Below are positions 41,645 through 49,351 of a stretch of 64,000 nt of DNA, one piece after another (position 1 is the stretch's first letter; each line of letters begins with the position of its first letter). A model generated the notes under the pieces. It saw only the letters and a list, made by a program, of their open reading frames with translations, searched no databases and had not been told where the DNA came from. Position numbers and translations under genes: made by a program. The DNA comes from Nocardia inohanensis NBRC 100128 (GTDB lineage Bacteria > Actinomycetota > Actinomycetes > Mycobacteriales > Mycobacteriaceae). The stretch is from the NCBI RefSeq assembly GCF_001612945.1, contig NZ_BDBK01000019.1:124001-188000 (forward strand). Reading direction: 5' to 3'.

Positions 41645-42262
41645 GTGCCAGATCGCCGCCCCCGCCAGCCCCGCATGGATCTAGAGGTCCGCCGCGAGCA
41701 GATCCTCGACGCCACTCTGCGCCTGGTAACCCGCGACGGCTACGCCGCCACCACCATGGAAGCCGTCGCCCGCGAAGTCCAACTCGCCAAACCCCGGGTG
41801 TACGCGGCATACCCGGGCCGCGGCCCGCTGCTGCTCGCTCTGCTGGAACGCGAACAACACCGTGTCCTCTCCCAACTCGACACCGCCATGCCCGCCCCCG
41901 CCGACCGCACCGGCTTCGCCGCCACCCTGGCCACCGCCGCCGCCAATATGCTCCGCGCCGCCGCGACCCACCCCGACTCCGCCCGCCTGCTGATCCTCCC
42001 CGCCCAGGACGCCCCGCCCGAAGTCCGCGAATACTCGACGCGCGCCCGCGATTTCGCGCTGTCCAACCTGCGCGCCCTGATCGACTGGGCGGCGGAACGC
42101 GCCGACGGCCCCACCGGACTCGACGCCGAAGTCCTCGCCATCGCCCTGCTGGCGGTAGGCGAACAGTTGCTCCGCTCCACCCTCACCGATCCGGACCGCT
42201 ACCCGCCGGCGCGCCTGATCGACTTCGTCGAAACGGCAGTGGGCCAATTGGTCCCGCAGTGA
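41645..42262 (+). CDS. TetR family transcriptional regulator
   Basis: 205 aa. TetR_N at ~residues 18-60: QILDATLRLVTRDGYAATTMEAVA, then VQLAKPRVYAAYPGRGPLL. The C-terminal domain is helical. GTG 41645 (VPDRRPRQPRMDLEV) is chosen because such an Arg/Pro-rich lead is common in this family; ATG 41675 is an alternative. In the same direction as the FAD monooxygenase it likely represses through the two TACGG palindromes. A long hairpin follows the stop. Confidence 0.85.
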   Translation: MPDRRPRQPRMDLEVRREQILDATLRLVTRDGYAATTMEAVAREVQLAKPRVYAAYPGRGPLLLALLEREQHRVLSQLDTAMPAPADRTGFAATLATAAANMLRAAATHPDSARLLILPAQDAPPEVREYSTRARDFALSNLRALIDWAAERADGPTGLDAEVLAIALLAVGEQLLRSTLTDPDRYPPARLIDFVETAVGQLVPQ

Positions 42263-42342
42263 GTTGGAGTTTTGCTCCACTTTCAGCTGGTTTCGGTCAG
42301 TTTTCTGACGGATGGGGGGCGAAAGTGGAGCAAAACTCCGAC
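42263..42342. repeat. long inverted repeat between convergent genes (copy 2 of a dispersed element)
   Basis: Arms 42263-42284 and 42321-42342 (22 bases, one mismatch; core GGAGTTTTGCTCCACTTTC and complement) with a 36-base loop that itself contains GTCAG-TTTT-CTGAC (42296-42309). It starts right after the TetR stop and ends 7 bases before the cobS stop. Same core as the copy at 19136-19212. Confidence 0.85.
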
Positions 42343-42349
42343 CTTCCGA

Positions 42350-43114
42350 TCAAACGTTCAAGCTGAATACCGCACCGGCAACCGTGACGCCCACCTCCAG
42401 CGCCGCACCGAGCACATCACCGTTCAACCCGCCGAACCGCCGCACACAGTGCCGCACCAGAACCGCCGCGACCAGCAGCGCCGCCAGCACACCCACCGGC
42501 CCCCGCCAGTCACCGGTCGCGAAAACCCCAGCGACGACACCGATCCCACCCCAAAGCACCCCCACCACCATCGGCTGCGTCCCCGCCACCAACGCCCCGA
42601 ACCCGGCACCGGGCGCAGCCTCGATCCCCCTCCGGCAAGCCAGCACCACGGCCACCCGCCCCACGGCTACCGCCAGCACCACCGCACCCCAGTGCCCGGC
42701 AGCACCCAACGCCCCGAACGAGGCAGCCTGAATCCCGATCACGAAGATCAGCGCCGCCACCCCGAACGGCCCCGCCCCACCACTTTTCATGATCTCCCGA
42801 GCCCGCTCCGGCGGCCCGTAACTCCCCAGCCCATCCATGGTGTCGGCGAGCCCGTCGATATGCATCCCCCGAGTGATCAACGCCAGCCCCGCTACCGCAA
42901 CGAACCCGCCGAGCAACCACGACGCCCCCGCGGCCGCCAACCCCCACAACACACCGGCCGCACCCACCCCGAGCAGCACCCCGACCACCGGCGCCCAGCC
43001 GATAGCCCGCCCGGCCGCCCGCCGATCGACCTGATCCGGCCCGCGCACCGGCAACACGGTCAACCACGAAATCGCCAGCCGCGCACCGTTCACCGCCGCA
43101 CCGGGGTCAGGCAC
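42350..43114 (-). CDS. cobS: adenosylcobinamide-GDP ribazoletransferase
   Basis: 254 aa, polytopic membrane enzyme of late cobalamin synthesis: joins adenosylcobinamide-GDP and alpha-ribazole(-5-P). Signature TRGMHIDGLADTMDGLGSYGPPERAREIMKSG (residues ~82-113; the DGLAD-DG pattern binds Mg2+), then five to six hydrophobic segments. GTG 43114 overlaps the cobU-cobT stop by eight bases; translation is coupled. Products of the two enzymes meet here, which explains the operon. Confidence 0.94.
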   Translation of the reverse strand: MPDPGAAVNGARLAISWLTVLPVRGPDQVDRRAAGRAIGWAPVVGVLLGVGAAGVLWGLAAAGASWLLGGFVAVAGLALITRGMHIDGLADTMDGLGSYGPPERAREIMKSGGAGPFGVAALIFVIGIQAASFGALGAAGHWGAVVLAVAVGRVAVVLACRRGIEAAPGAGFGALVAGTQPMVVGVLWGGIGVVAGVFATGDWRGPVGVLAALLVAAVLVRHCVRRFGGLNGDVLGAALEVGVTVAGAVFSLNV

Positions 43115-45074
43115 CAGCGTCCACGGTGCTGACTTCGTCGGCGGTGCTCACGCCCGCTTCGGCGAAGGTCGCCATATCGGCGAGGGTGGCGACGGCGGCG
43201 CGGAGGATGGGGAGGGCGGTCAGCGCGCCGGAGCCTTCGCCGAGGCGCATTTCCATGTCCAGCAACGGTTCCAGGTTCAACCGGCCGAGCGCGATGGTGT
43301 GCGACGGCTCGCTGGATCGATGCCCGGCGACCCACCAGTCGCGAGCGCCGGGCGAGAGCAGGTCGGCGACGAGGGCCGCCGCCGTGACGACCACGCCGTC
43401 CAAGATGACCGGGGTGCGCCGGGCGGCCGCGCGGGCCAGGAAGCCCGCCATGGCGGCCAGGTCCGCGCCGGATGCGGTGCGCAGCAAGGCGACCGGATCC
43501 TTGACGTGCGGGCGCGCCCGCCACATGGCGTCCCGGATGGCGGCGGTCTTGCGGATCCAACCGGCATCGTCGACGCCGGTGCCGCGACCGACCGCGACCA
43601 CCGGTTCGGTATCGGTGAGCGTGGCGATCAGCACGGTCGCCGGGGTGGTGTTCCCGATCCCCATCTCCCCGGCGATCAGCAGATCCGCCCCGGAGTCGAT
43701 CTCCTCATCGGCGATGGCGGCCCCCGCCGCCAACGCCGCCTGCACCTCCGCCTCGCTCAACGCATCCTCGCGATCGATGGACCCACTCGACCGCCGCACC
43801 TTGAACCGCGAAATCTCCGCCGCCGTATCCCCCTGCACCGCAATGTCTTCCACCCGCACGGTCGCATCCGCCAACCGCGCCAGCACATTCACCGCCGCGC
43901 CGCCGTTCCGGAAATTGGCGACCATCTGCCCGGTCACCTCACTCGGATAAGCCGACACCCCGTGCCGCGCCACGCCGTGATCCCCCGCGAACACCACCAC
44001 CCGAGCCCGCTCGAACTGCTTGGGCGGCACCACGCCCTGACAGGCCGCCACCCAATTCCCCAAAGCCTCCAACCGCCCCAGCGCCCGAGCCGGCTTGGTC
44101 AACTGCCCCTGCCGCTCCTCCGCCGCCGCCCGCACCACCGCATCGGGCCCATCCACCGGCCCGAACTTCACCCGCACCTTCGAAAGATTCGCCGCCCCAC
44201 CGGCGACAGCGGAGTCCGCGAGCGAATCTCCCTCGGCCGCACCCGGTTCCCCGAGGCCGGCGCCCGGAGTACCCGCCGGCAACCCGGCGCTCGCAGCGAC
44301 GGTTGCTGACGCCATGCTTCCGGTCATCGGCACCGCGCTCTCGGGCGTGGCAGCAGCGAGCGCATCGGAGGATGCGGCTGCCGGGTGGGCCTGAGCAGGG
44401 GCGAGATCCGCCGGTGTCTGGGCGAGGGCGCCGAAGGAGGCGTTGGCGACGGCGTCGGTGAGGGCGGCGCGGTCGGGTTTGATTTGCAGGGCTTGGCCGG
44501 CGACGACGAGGTAGACCTCGTCGCAGATGGCGGCCAGGCGCTGGTTGAGGGTGCCGAGTTCATCGCGGAACAGGCGGCCGACGGGGGTCGGCGGAACGAC
44601 GCCGAGGCCGGTTTCGGGAGTGACGACGACCAGGCGGTGCGGGTAGGCGGTGACGGCGGCTACCAGCGCGTCGATGTCGGGAGCCACGGTGCCGCGGGGG
44701 GATTCCCAGGCGGCGCGGGCGTCGATGCGCGCGGCCAGCCAGGTACCGAGGTCGTCGATCAGCGTCGCCGGCACCGATCCGCCGGCGACGTCTGCGGCGT
44801 CGGCGGCGATCTGCGCACTGCTGCGAGCGGTCGTTTCGGTCAGCGCCGCGGCCACATCGCCTTCGACGACCGCCCATTCGGCGGGGCGGCGGGCGCGGTG
44901 TGCCGCGATCCGTTCCGCGAAGTCGGCGTCGGTGGGGTCGAGGACCGCGGTGGCGATGTACCGCACCGCTCCCGAAGCAACCAGGTGTTCCGCGAAAGCC
45001 GACTTGCCGGAGCGGGCTCCGCCGAGCACCAGTGTCCGGAGCGGCTTATCGGATGTTTGAGCAGTGTGCGACAC
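43107..45074 (-). CDS. cobUT: CobU-CobT fusion: adenosylcobinamide kinase/guanylyltransferase and NaMN:DMB phosphoribosyltransferase
   Basis: 655 aa. Residues ~10-200 are CobU: P-loop GGARSGKS (18-25), then LIDDLGTWLAAR, VVVTPETGLGVVPPTPVGRLFRDELGTLNQ and CDEVYLVVAGQ. Residues ~205-295 are a low-complexity Ala/Pro/Gly linker. Residues ~300-655 are CobT with FAGDHGVARHGVSAYP, GEMGIGNTTPAT and the general-base Glu in RLGEGSGALTALP. CobU phosphorylates and guanylylates adenosylcobinamide, CobT makes alpha-ribazole phosphate, so both inputs for CobS come from one polypeptide. cobS follows with an 8-base overlap. Confidence 0.94.
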   Translation of the reverse strand: MSHTAQTSDKPLRTLVLGGARSGKSAFAEHLVASGAVRYIATAVLDPTDADFAERIAAHRARRPAEWAVVEGDVAAALTETTARSSAQIAADAADVAGGSVPATLIDDLGTWLAARIDARAAWESPRGTVAPDIDALVAAVTAYPHRLVVVTPETGLGVVPPTPVGRLFRDELGTLNQRLAAICDEVYLVVAGQALQIKPDRAALTDAVANASFGALAQTPADLAPAQAHPAAASSDALAAATPESAVPMTGSMASATVAASAGLPAGTPGAGLGEPGAAEGDSLADSAVAGGAANLSKVRVKFGPVDGPDAVVRAAAEERQGQLTKPARALGRLEALGNWVAACQGVVPPKQFERARVVVFAGDHGVARHGVSAYPSEVTGQMVANFRNGGAAVNVLARLADATVRVEDIAVQGDTAAEISRFKVRRSSGSIDREDALSEAEVQAALAAGAAIADEEIDSGADLLIAGEMGIGNTTPATVLIATLTDTEPVVAVGRGTGVDDAGWIRKTAAIRDAMWRARPHVKDPVALLRTASGADLAAMAGFLARAAARRTPVILDGVVVTAAALVADLLSPGARDWWVAGHRSSEPSHTIALGRLNLEPLLDMEMRLGEGSGALTALPILRAAVATLADMATFAEAGVSTADEVSTVDAGA

Positions 45075-45174
45075 GTCAGCACGTTATCAACCGCAGCCGG
45101 ATGACGGCGGAGTCGGCACGGTCGGAGCGAGCGCGCCGTTGCGGCTCGCCTGCTCCGGAGGGAGCGACGCGGCG

Positions 45175-45792
45175 TTACTGGTTCTGCACCGCCAGGCGTC
45201 CGGCCAGGGCGACGAAGGAGACGCCGAAAACCCGGCGCATCCACGCCACCACGACGGGACGGGAGATGATGTGGTTGCGGACGGCCGCGGCGCACGCGCC
45301 GTAGACGGCGAAGACGATGAAGGTCGCGAGCATGAACAGGCCGCTCAGTTCGAGCATCCGCGGCAACGCGTCGACCGACCCGGCGGGCACGAACTGCGGC
45401 AGGAACGCGAAGAAGAAGATCGTCAGCTTGGGGTTGAGGACATTCAGCAGGATCGCCGAGAGGATCACCCGCCCGGCCGACGGGGCGGCCGCAGTGGTCT
45501 CCTCGGGAACGGCCAGCGCGCCCTTGTCCCGCAAGGTGTTCCAGGCCATGTAGAGCAGGTACGCCACACCCAGGTACTTCAAGGTCTGGAAGGCGACGGC
45601 GCTCGCGTTGAGCAGCGCGGCCAGACCCGTGATCGCCGCGAGCATATGCGGCACGATGCCCAGCGTGCACCCGAAGGCCGCGATCACACTGGCTTTCACC
45701 CCGCGCGACAACCCGGCCGCCAGCGTGAACAGCACCCCCGTGCCCGGCGTCGCCACGATGACGAGCGTCGTCAGTAGAAACTCGATACTCAT
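45175..45792 (-). CDS. LysE family translocator
   Basis: 205 aa. Starts MSIEFLLTTLVIVATPGTGVLFTLAAGLSRG, the LysE/RhtB N-terminus, and has five or six membrane segments with the internal YLLYMAWNTLRDKG and NPKLTIFFFAFLPQF motifs. Exports an amino acid or related small molecule. ATG 45792 is chosen; GTG 45801 would add three residues. It lies 21 bases behind the GlxA-like gene and probably shares its transcript. Confidence 0.87.
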   Translation of the reverse strand: MSIEFLLTTLVIVATPGTGVLFTLAAGLSRGVKASVIAAFGCTLGIVPHMLAAITGLAALLNASAVAFQTLKYLGVAYLLYMAWNTLRDKGALAVPEETTAAAPSAGRVILSAILLNVLNPKLTIFFFAFLPQFVPAGSVDALPRMLELSGLFMLATFIVFAVYGACAAAVRNHIISRPVVVAWMRRVFGVSFVALAGRLAVQNQ

Positions 45793-45813
45793 CCCCCACA
45801 CGCTAACAACCGT

Positions 45814-46779
45814 CTACGACACCCGCGCCCCGAATCGTCGCCGATACTCCACCGGCGCGATCCCGACCAAGCGCTGAAAGTGATGCCGCAGCAAGGCCCC
45901 CGACCCGAACCCGCAGCGCGCGGCGAGCGATTCCAGATCCAGATCGGTCTCTTCGAGCAGCTGCTTGGCCAGCAGAATCCGTTGCCCGGTCAGCCATTTC
46001 ACCGGCGTCGTCCCGGTCTCGGCGGCGAACTTGCGCGCGAAGGTGCGCGTGGACATGGCGGTGCGCGCCGCCAATGAATCGATGGTGTGCGGCATTTCGA
46101 GATGCTCGCCCATCCAGTGCAGCGTCTCGCTGAGCGAATCGGAGCTGCAATCCACCACCGGCCGCTCGATGAACTGCCGCTGCCCGCCGTCCCGCTGCGG
46201 CGGCACCACCATGCGCCGCGCGACGGCATTGGCCACGCTGCTGCCCAATTCCCGCCGCACCAGATGCAGGCAGGCGTCGATCCCGGCCGCCGTCCCCGCG
46301 CTGGTGATCAGGTTCCCCTCGTCCACGAACAGCACATCCGGATCGACGGTGGCCTGCGGAAACCGTTGCGCCAGTTGCTCGACATACCGCCAATGCGTGG
46401 TGCATTTGCGCCCGTCCAGCAGTCCGGCCTCGCCCGCCAGGAACGCCCCGGAGCACACGGTCAGCACGGTCGCCCCATTGTCGGACGCCTGCCGCACGGC
46501 TTCGACCAGACGCGGATCCATGGGGATGCCCGCCGTAAACGGGAACGCCGGTATAGCCACCAGATCAGCGTCGTGCAATTCCGCGAGGCTGTATTGCGGT
46601 GTCACGGTTATGCCGGGTGAACTGGTGGTCAGCGGTTTGCCCGGTTCGGCCCCGCACACCCGGAAGTCGAAGGCGGGTAGTCCGTCGGCGGTGCGATCCA
46701 GTCCGAAAACCTCACAGACCACGCCGAATTCGAACATGGCGAGGCGGTCGTTGAGTACGACGGCGACCTTCGACAGCAT
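45814..46779 (-). CDS. GlxA family (DJ-1/PfpI + AraC) transcriptional regulator
   Basis: 321 aa. N-terminal DJ-1/PfpI-like domain (~residues 5-170) with Cys in LTVCSGAFLAGEAGLLDGR; C-terminal AraC DNA-binding domain (~210-321): SLAARTAMSTRTFARKFAAETGTTPVKWLTGQRI and LAARCGFGSGALLRHHFQRLVGIAPVEYRRRF. Members sense a ligand or amino acid and activate nearby transporters, here the LysE gene 21 bases downstream. ATG 46779. A divergent pair of small genes lies upstream. Confidence 0.9.
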   Translation of the reverse strand: MLSKVAVVLNDRLAMFEFGVVCEVFGLDRTADGLPAFDFRVCGAEPGKPLTTSSPGITVTPQYSLAELHDADLVAIPAFPFTAGIPMDPRLVEAVRQASDNGATVLTVCSGAFLAGEAGLLDGRKCTTHWRYVEQLAQRFPQATVDPDVLFVDEGNLITSAGTAAGIDACLHLVRRELGSSVANAVARRMVVPPQRDGGQRQFIERPVVDCSSDSLSETLHWMGEHLEMPHTIDSLAARTAMSTRTFARKFAAETGTTPVKWLTGQRILLAKQLLEETDLDLESLAARCGFGSGALLRHHFQRLVGIAPVEYRRRFGARVS

Positions 46780-46865
46780 GGCTCCACCCTACCTGGCTGG
46801 ATTTTTGCGAACAATGTCAGAACAGCCACTGTTGGCAGAAAGTTCCTTGGAGAAAACTTACTGCC

Positions 46866-46982
46866 ATGGACGCACTCACCGCAATCGTCACCGCCGGAAC
46901 TGCCATGAGCGCCCTGGGTTTCCTGACCTGCGCCGCCATGGCCGGCGGCGAAACCGACCGTACCGACGAACTCGAGGTGTAG
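46866..46982 (+). CDS. small hydrophobic protein, 38 aa
   Basis: ATG 46866 to TAG 46982. Residues 1-28 are small and apolar (DALTAIVTAGTAMSALGFLT, then CAAMAGG) and the C-terminus is acidic (ETDRTDELEV), like a small membrane peptide. GGAG lies 13 bases upstream, a long spacing. The TAG stop is two bases before the next ATG, so the two small genes read as one unit. No recognised family. Confidence 0.55.
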   Translation: MDALTAIVTAGTAMSALGFLTCAAMAGGETDRTDELEV

Positions 46983-46984
46983 CC

Positions 46985-47212
46985 ATGACCACCATCTCCC
47001 GCAATGCCGAATTCCGCATCGCCACTACCGAATCGCACGTAGCCGCCATGTTCTCCCGCATCTTCGCCCTGTTCGCCGCCGCCGGCCGCGCGGTCCCCTT
47101 CCACCGCGAAACCGATTGGGAACTCGCCGGTTCCACCAACTTCGCCGATCGCGACCGCGAACGCGCCGCACACGACCTGCGGGCGATCGCCGGGATGCGC
47201 GAACACGGCTGA
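46985..47212 (+). CDS. small conserved-looking protein, 75 aa, unknown
   Basis: 75 aa (ATG 46985). Mixed helical, hydrophobic centre (VAAMFSRIFALFAAAGRAVPF) and an acidic/basic C-terminal stretch (ADRDRERAAHDLRAIAGM). Start follows the preceding small gene's stop by two bases, suggesting translational coupling. Divergent from the GlxA-like regulator, which may control the pair. No family recognised. Confidence 0.6.
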   Translation: MTTISRNAEFRIATTESHVAAMFSRIFALFAAAGRAVPFHRETDWELAGSTNFADRDRERAAHDLRAIAGMREHG

Positions 47213-47246
47213 GCCGGTGACCGGGTGCACAACGAAAGCCCTTGAC

Positions 47247-47262
47247 CTCAACCAATGTTGAG
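47247..47262. promoter_or_regulatory. dyad CTCAAC-N4-GTTGAG overlapping a -35-like TTGACC
   Basis: Perfect 6-base arms. It begins on the last base of TTGACC (47242-47247), lying 18 bases before the ATG at 47280. MerR/SoxR-type activators typically bind such CTCAA-TTGAG dyads in the spacer of their target promoter. Confidence 0.6.
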
Positions 47263-47279
47263 TTCCGAGGATTGGTGCC

Positions 47280-47732
47280 ATGGGTACAGCGAATATTCAG
47301 GCACCGATCGTCGAGGATCGGACCGTCGACCACGACGCGGACATCGCCGCCATCCGGCAGCTCATCGCGAATGTCGAAACCGGTTACAACACCAATGATC
47401 CCGAGCTGATGACCGCCGACTTCACCGCCAACGCGGCCGTGGTCAATGCCGTCGGCACGCTCATGACCGGCTACGACACACTGCTCGCGGCGAATACCGC
47501 CGGACTCGCCGGCTTCCTGAAGGACGAGTACGTCCGCTACGAGATCACCGACATCACCTTCCTGCGGCCGGATGTGGCGATCGCGCACAAGGTGGCGCGG
47601 GCGACCACGGCGGCGGGCGAGCTCATCGACCGGGATCCGGCGATGATCGCGCTCTATGTACTCGTCAAGCAGGACGGCCGCTGGTGGACGGCGGCGCGAC
47701 AGAACACGTTGATCCCGCGCGCTGATCGATAG
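47280..47732 (+). CDS. SgcJ/EcaC-type SnoaL-like protein
   Basis: 150 aa. DADIAAIRQLIANVETGYNTNDPELMTADFTANAAVVNAVG at residues ~20-60 is the SgcJ/EcaC (DUF4440-like) pattern, followed by YVRYEITDITFLRPDVAIAHKVARAT and WWTAARQNT. NTF2 fold; members are small oxidoreductase-like or stress-related proteins without a firmly defined activity. ATG 47280. The MerR-type dyad right upstream suggests redox or small-molecule control. A terminator follows the stop. Confidence 0.82.
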   Translation: MGTANIQAPIVEDRTVDHDADIAAIRQLIANVETGYNTNDPELMTADFTANAAVVNAVGTLMTGYDTLLAANTAGLAGFLKDEYVRYEITDITFLRPDVAIAHKVARATTAAGELIDRDPAMIALYVLVKQDGRWWTAARQNTLIPRADR

Positions 47733-47738
47733 ACAAAG

Positions 47739-47772
47739 AAGGCCGGGTGAGCGCCACTGCTCACCCGGCCTT
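47739..47772. terminator. bidirectional terminator between EcaC-like and DUF3043 genes
   Basis: AAGGCCGGGTGAGC (47739-47752) and its exact complement (47759-47772) with a 6-base loop. Convergent genes end at 47732 and 47787. Confidence 0.88.
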
Positions 47773-47786
47773 CCGACGTTTTCAGG

Positions 47787-48443
47787 TCAGACGCTGTCGC
47801 CCGCGCTCACCCGCGGCTTCGGGGCGCGCATACGGCGCACCTGCGAGGCGCGCACGAAGGCGTACCAGCCGAGCGAGAAGCCGGAGTCGGTGGCCTCCGG
47901 GAAGCGTTCGCGCACCCGCTTGTTGACGATGCGGCCGAGCACGACGCCCTCGGCGGCCATGAACAGCATCATGATCAGCATGGCGAGCGTGACGATGGCC
48001 TGCATACCCTGCGAGGGGAGCACCATGCTCACGATCAGCACCAGCGCAAGGGGCATGAACAACCCGAGCAGGTTACGACGCGCGTCGACGATATCGCGCA
48101 CATAAGCCTTGACCGGACCCTTGTCGCGCGGCAGCAGATACTGCTCCTCACCGGCGAGCATGCGGGCCCGGCGATCCTGCATCCCGGCCTTGCGCTCGGC
48201 CGAGGCCGCCTTGCGATCCTCCTTGGACCCGCGCAGCGATTTGCGCCGCTCACGCGCCTCCTTCGAGGTCTTCGGGGCGGGCGCGACCGGTCCGCGACGG
48301 CGGGCTTCGGCCTCGCGACGCTTCGGGGTCGGCCGGCCCTTACCGAGGGTGACCGGCTTGTCCGCGACCGTCGCGGCACCACCGGCGTCGGCACTGACGG
48401 ACTCGGATGCGGGATTGGACTCGCCACGGCGCAGGAACTTCAC
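47787..48443 (-). CDS. DUF3043 membrane protein
   Basis: 218 aa. N-terminal ~100 residues are highly charged (SKEARERRKSLRGSKEDRKAAS), followed by the DUF3043 core: LLPRDKGPVKAYVRDIVDARRNLLGLFMP, then two membrane helices (~130-150 and ~155-175), VVLGRIVNKRVRERFPEA and a basic C-terminus. This widespread actinobacterial protein has unknown function and, as here, lies beside erpA. ATG 48443. Confidence 0.88.
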   Translation of the reverse strand: MKFLRRGESNPASESVSADAGGAATVADKPVTLGKGRPTPKRREAEARRRGPVAPAPKTSKEARERRKSLRGSKEDRKAASAERKAGMQDRRARMLAGEEQYLLPRDKGPVKAYVRDIVDARRNLLGLFMPLALVLIVSMVLPSQGMQAIVTLAMLIMMLFMAAEGVVLGRIVNKRVRERFPEATDSGFSLGWYAFVRASQVRRMRAPKPRVSAGDSV

Positions 48444-48752
48444 GCCGAAAGGCTAACAATTCCGCCTCCCCGGAACTTCAGCGCCCAGCTGAGAGCCGTT
48501 TACCGGCCATCCATGTGGGCCGCCGGTTGCGAGCCGACCCGATGCGGGGTGCCGCCGGCGAGTTACCCCCGCCACTCGAGATCAGTTGTCGATTCGGGAC
48601 CACCCCGGCTATTCGCCCGCGACCGAACAGCCTCGCCGCTGTGCGGTACAGCCGCCGCGTAGGATTGGGAATAGTCGCCCGCGAAGCGGCGTTGACAGCC
48701 ACCGAGCCGTGCGCATTTCACGGGTTGAAAACAGGTCCTTTTAGGAGAGTCC
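48444..48752. other. intergenic between DUF3043 and erpA
   Basis: 309 bases, no convincing gene. A -35-like TTGACA lies at 48692-48697 with a weak ATTTCA 17 bases later, and a TTAGGAGAG ribosome site precedes the erpA ATG. No riboswitch was recognised. Confidence 0.4.
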
Positions 48753-49103
48753 ATGACTGTGCAGAACGAGCCCACCACTCACGGTGCAACTCTGACCGAT
48801 GCTGCCGCGGCCAAGGCTAAGGCGCTGCTCGACCAGGAGGGCCGCGACGATCTGGCGCTGCGCATCGCCGTCCAGCCCGGTGGCTGCGCGGGCCTGCGCT
48901 ACCAGCTCTTCTTCGACGATCGCTCGCTCGACGGCGACCTGGTCGTCGAGTTCGGCGGCGTCAAGCTGGCCGTCGACCGCATGAGCGCCCCCTACATCCA
49001 GGGCGCCTCGATCGACTTCGTCGACACCATCGAGAAGCAGGGTTTCACCATCGACAACCCCAACGCCACCGGCTCCTGCGCCTGCGGCGACAGCTTCAAC
49101 TGA
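48753..49103 (+). CDS. erpA: HesB/IscA-type iron-sulfur insertion protein
   Basis: 116 aa. Three conserved Cys: GGCAGLRYQLFFDD (~45-58) and C-terminal SCACGDSF (CxC). A-type carriers hand [Fe-S] clusters to apo-targets. Starts with an N-terminal tail of about 15 residues and the family segment LTDAAAAKAKALLDQEGR. ATG 48753 follows TTTTAGGAGA. Neighbourhood corresponds to Rv2204c of M. tuberculosis in my recollection. Confidence 0.92.
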   Translation: MTVQNEPTTHGATLTDAAAAKAKALLDQEGRDDLALRIAVQPGGCAGLRYQLFFDDRSLDGDLVVEFGGVKLAVDRMSAPYIQGASIDFVDTIEKQGFTIDNPNATGSCACGDSFN

Positions 49104-49115
49104 GATAGCGCATCC

Positions 49116-49148
49116 AGCGCGGAACATCCCCTGCGGAGGTTCCGCGCT
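49116..49148. terminator. terminator after erpA
   Basis: AGCGCGGAAC (49116-49125) and GTTCCGCGCT (49139-49148), 10-base perfect arms, 12 bases past the erpA stop, with a T-rich GTTGTGTG following. Confidence 0.8.
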
Positions 49149-49351
49149 GTTGTGTGTCCAGCGCCCACTCGTGTTCGGGGCGAAGCCCCTGAGAGCTTCG
49201 GGAGTTGAACACGAACCGTCCCGGACAGTTCTTTTCCGGGAACGGGCGTTGTATTTTCTAAGTGCAGTCAGTTTCGGCTGCCTCCCCTACCCGGCCCACC
49301 GCGTCTGCACGTCTAATGGTGTGCGCGCATGTCACCGAAGGATCCACAGCC

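Noticed and set aside
45075..45174. Possible cobalamin riboswitch before cobUT
   Set aside because: No B12-box consensus or characteristic stems were found in the 100 bases between the genes.
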